NCBI GenBank assembly: GCA_964587655.1
Contig: CAZPMT010000045.1
Location: 1 to 35,516 of the forward strand
Reading direction: 5' to 3'
DNA: 35,516 nucleotides
Source: CAZPMT01 sp964587655
GTDB taxonomy: Bacteria > Hydrogenedentota > Hydrogenedentia > Hydrogenedentales > SLHB01
In this document: in pieces, positions 34,858 through 35,516 of the stretch
Position numbering within the stretch: position 1 is the stretch's first letter
Layout: each line of letters starts with the position of its first letter
Notes under the pieces: generated by a model
What the model was told of the DNA's origin: nothing
The model's input: the letters and a program-made list of their open reading frames with translations, nothing else
Databases searched by the model: none
Translations under genes and position numbers: made by a program

Positions 34858-35516
34858 TTAGCGTCCAACCTCAATTTCTTTCGCCAGGCAGGGCAGGCCC
34901 TGCTGGTCGGCTTCTCCCGCCGCCGGAACGTTCTTTTGGACGACGACCACGCCGGGTCTTGTCGCACTGGAAAACGTGGCCCTTGCGTACACCTTGGCCT
35001 TGCCGGGCTGCCTGAACGTTACGGAACAAGAGAGCGTCTTCTGATTCTGACCGTTACGCCCCGGCCACTTCTCCACGTACAACTCAGCAAGCGGCTTTTG
35101 CGGATGAATCATATCGGGTTTCGGCAACCACTTGTCGCCGTCCCGACGGAAAGTCGTCATGTTCTCTCCGCCTCTGATCGGGTTCTTCGGTGGAAGGTAC
35201 AGAGCGAATGCGCCCTGGCCTTCGGGAATTTTCGGGTCACAACCTTCGAATGACAGAGCAATAGTGCCAATACGTTCCTCGGTTTCTTCGTTTTGGGCGT
35301 TGACTTCAATGGTCGTTGGCTTGTTCACCGTCGCCACCGTTAGTTGACCGCTAACGTCAACGTCCTCGGTCCAGGCGGCAGGCGTGATCGTCTGTTGTTC
35401 AGCCTTTGGCGCTTCCGGTCGCGGGATCGCCGGTTGACTGCGTGTAGGCCCGGGCGACACTGCTTTCTCTTGAGGCTTCGGCGCGGAGACTTGATCAGCC
35501 GTTTCATCGCCACTGA
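34858..35516 (-). CDS. Hypothetical protein, N-terminus beyond the window edge
   Basis: The frame stays open to the right edge (last complete codon ends at 35514), so at least 219 residues are present and the start lies outside. The visible N-terminal 45 residues are a Pro/Lys/Gln-rich linker (VSAPKPQEKAVSPGPTRSQP). The remainder is a beta-rich domain with VDVSGQLTVATVNKPTTIEVNA, a two-Cys region and VTFRQPGKAKVYARATFSS, ending in CLAKEIEVGR. It looks exported or periplasmic, but the signal sequence is not visible. I do not recognise a family. Confidence 0.7.
   Translation of the reverse strand, partial: SGDETADQVSAPKPQEKAVSPGPTRSQPAIPRPEAPKAEQQTITPAAWTEDVDVSGQLTVATVNKPTTIEVNAQNEETEERIGTIALSFEGCDPKIPEGQGAFALYLPPKNPIRGGENMTTFRRDGDKWLPKPDMIHPQKPLAELYVEKWPGRNGQNQKTLSCSVTFRQPGKAKVYARATFSSATRPGVVVVQKNVPAAGEADQQGLPCLAKEIEVGR

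Overview
The window is about 60% GC bacterial DNA with one run of 100 N. It probably comes from a draft or metagenome assembly of a large, repeat-rich genome. The mix of genes (SGLT-type symporter, URO-D-like protein, sugar kinase and isomerase, DeoR regulator, giant kelch/tandem-95 surface protein, several toxin-antitoxin and defence genes, many short palindromic intergenic repeats) resembles the Planctomycetota, Lentisphaerota and Hydrogenedentota. I favour Hydrogenedentota, but this is inference: no rRNA or other phylogenetic marker is present.

Layout. 1-258: the 3' half of a CAU-anticodon tRNA, then a promoter. 259-2652: a MalK/UgpC-type ABC ATPase and a galactokinase. 2889-8774 (minus): a 1961-residue secreted or anchored surface protein with six kelch repeats and seven tandem-95 repeats. 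8775-11494: palindromic repeats, a tiny heptad-repeat protein and an OprP/OprO-like porin with a near-consensus promoter. 11495-12184: a PIN toxin/partner pair between two copies of the comM 3' end. 12177-15561 (minus): comM and a sodium:sugar symporter.

16014-21405 is the most striking part. It is a tightly coupled four-gene operon, visibly lower in GC than its surroundings. It encodes an unrecognised 274-residue protein, two paralogous BrxC/BrxD-type P-loop ATPases and an Lhr/BrxHI-like SF2 helicase. It looks like a BREX- or Shango-related anti-phage module without methyltransferase, PglZ or a recognisable TerB protein.

21545-26739 (minus): a URO-D-like protein, an orphan membrane protein, a 78-bp tandem repeat interrupted by the assembly gap, and a STAND (NB-ARC/TPR) ATPase that seems to lack its N-terminal effector. 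26857-33478: a class III aminotransferase, an FGGY kinase, and an amidohydrolase-DeoR-isomerase run, which together look like a sugar or sugar-derivative catabolic locus with a divergent control region. 33514-35516: a HicBA pair, a BP74-like lipoprotein, and a protein that runs off the right edge.

Short repeats fill almost every long intergenic gap. One family (GTAG, GC-rich palindrome, CTAC) has a copy in frame inside the surface-protein gene, and a different palindrome lies in frame inside the aminotransferase gene.
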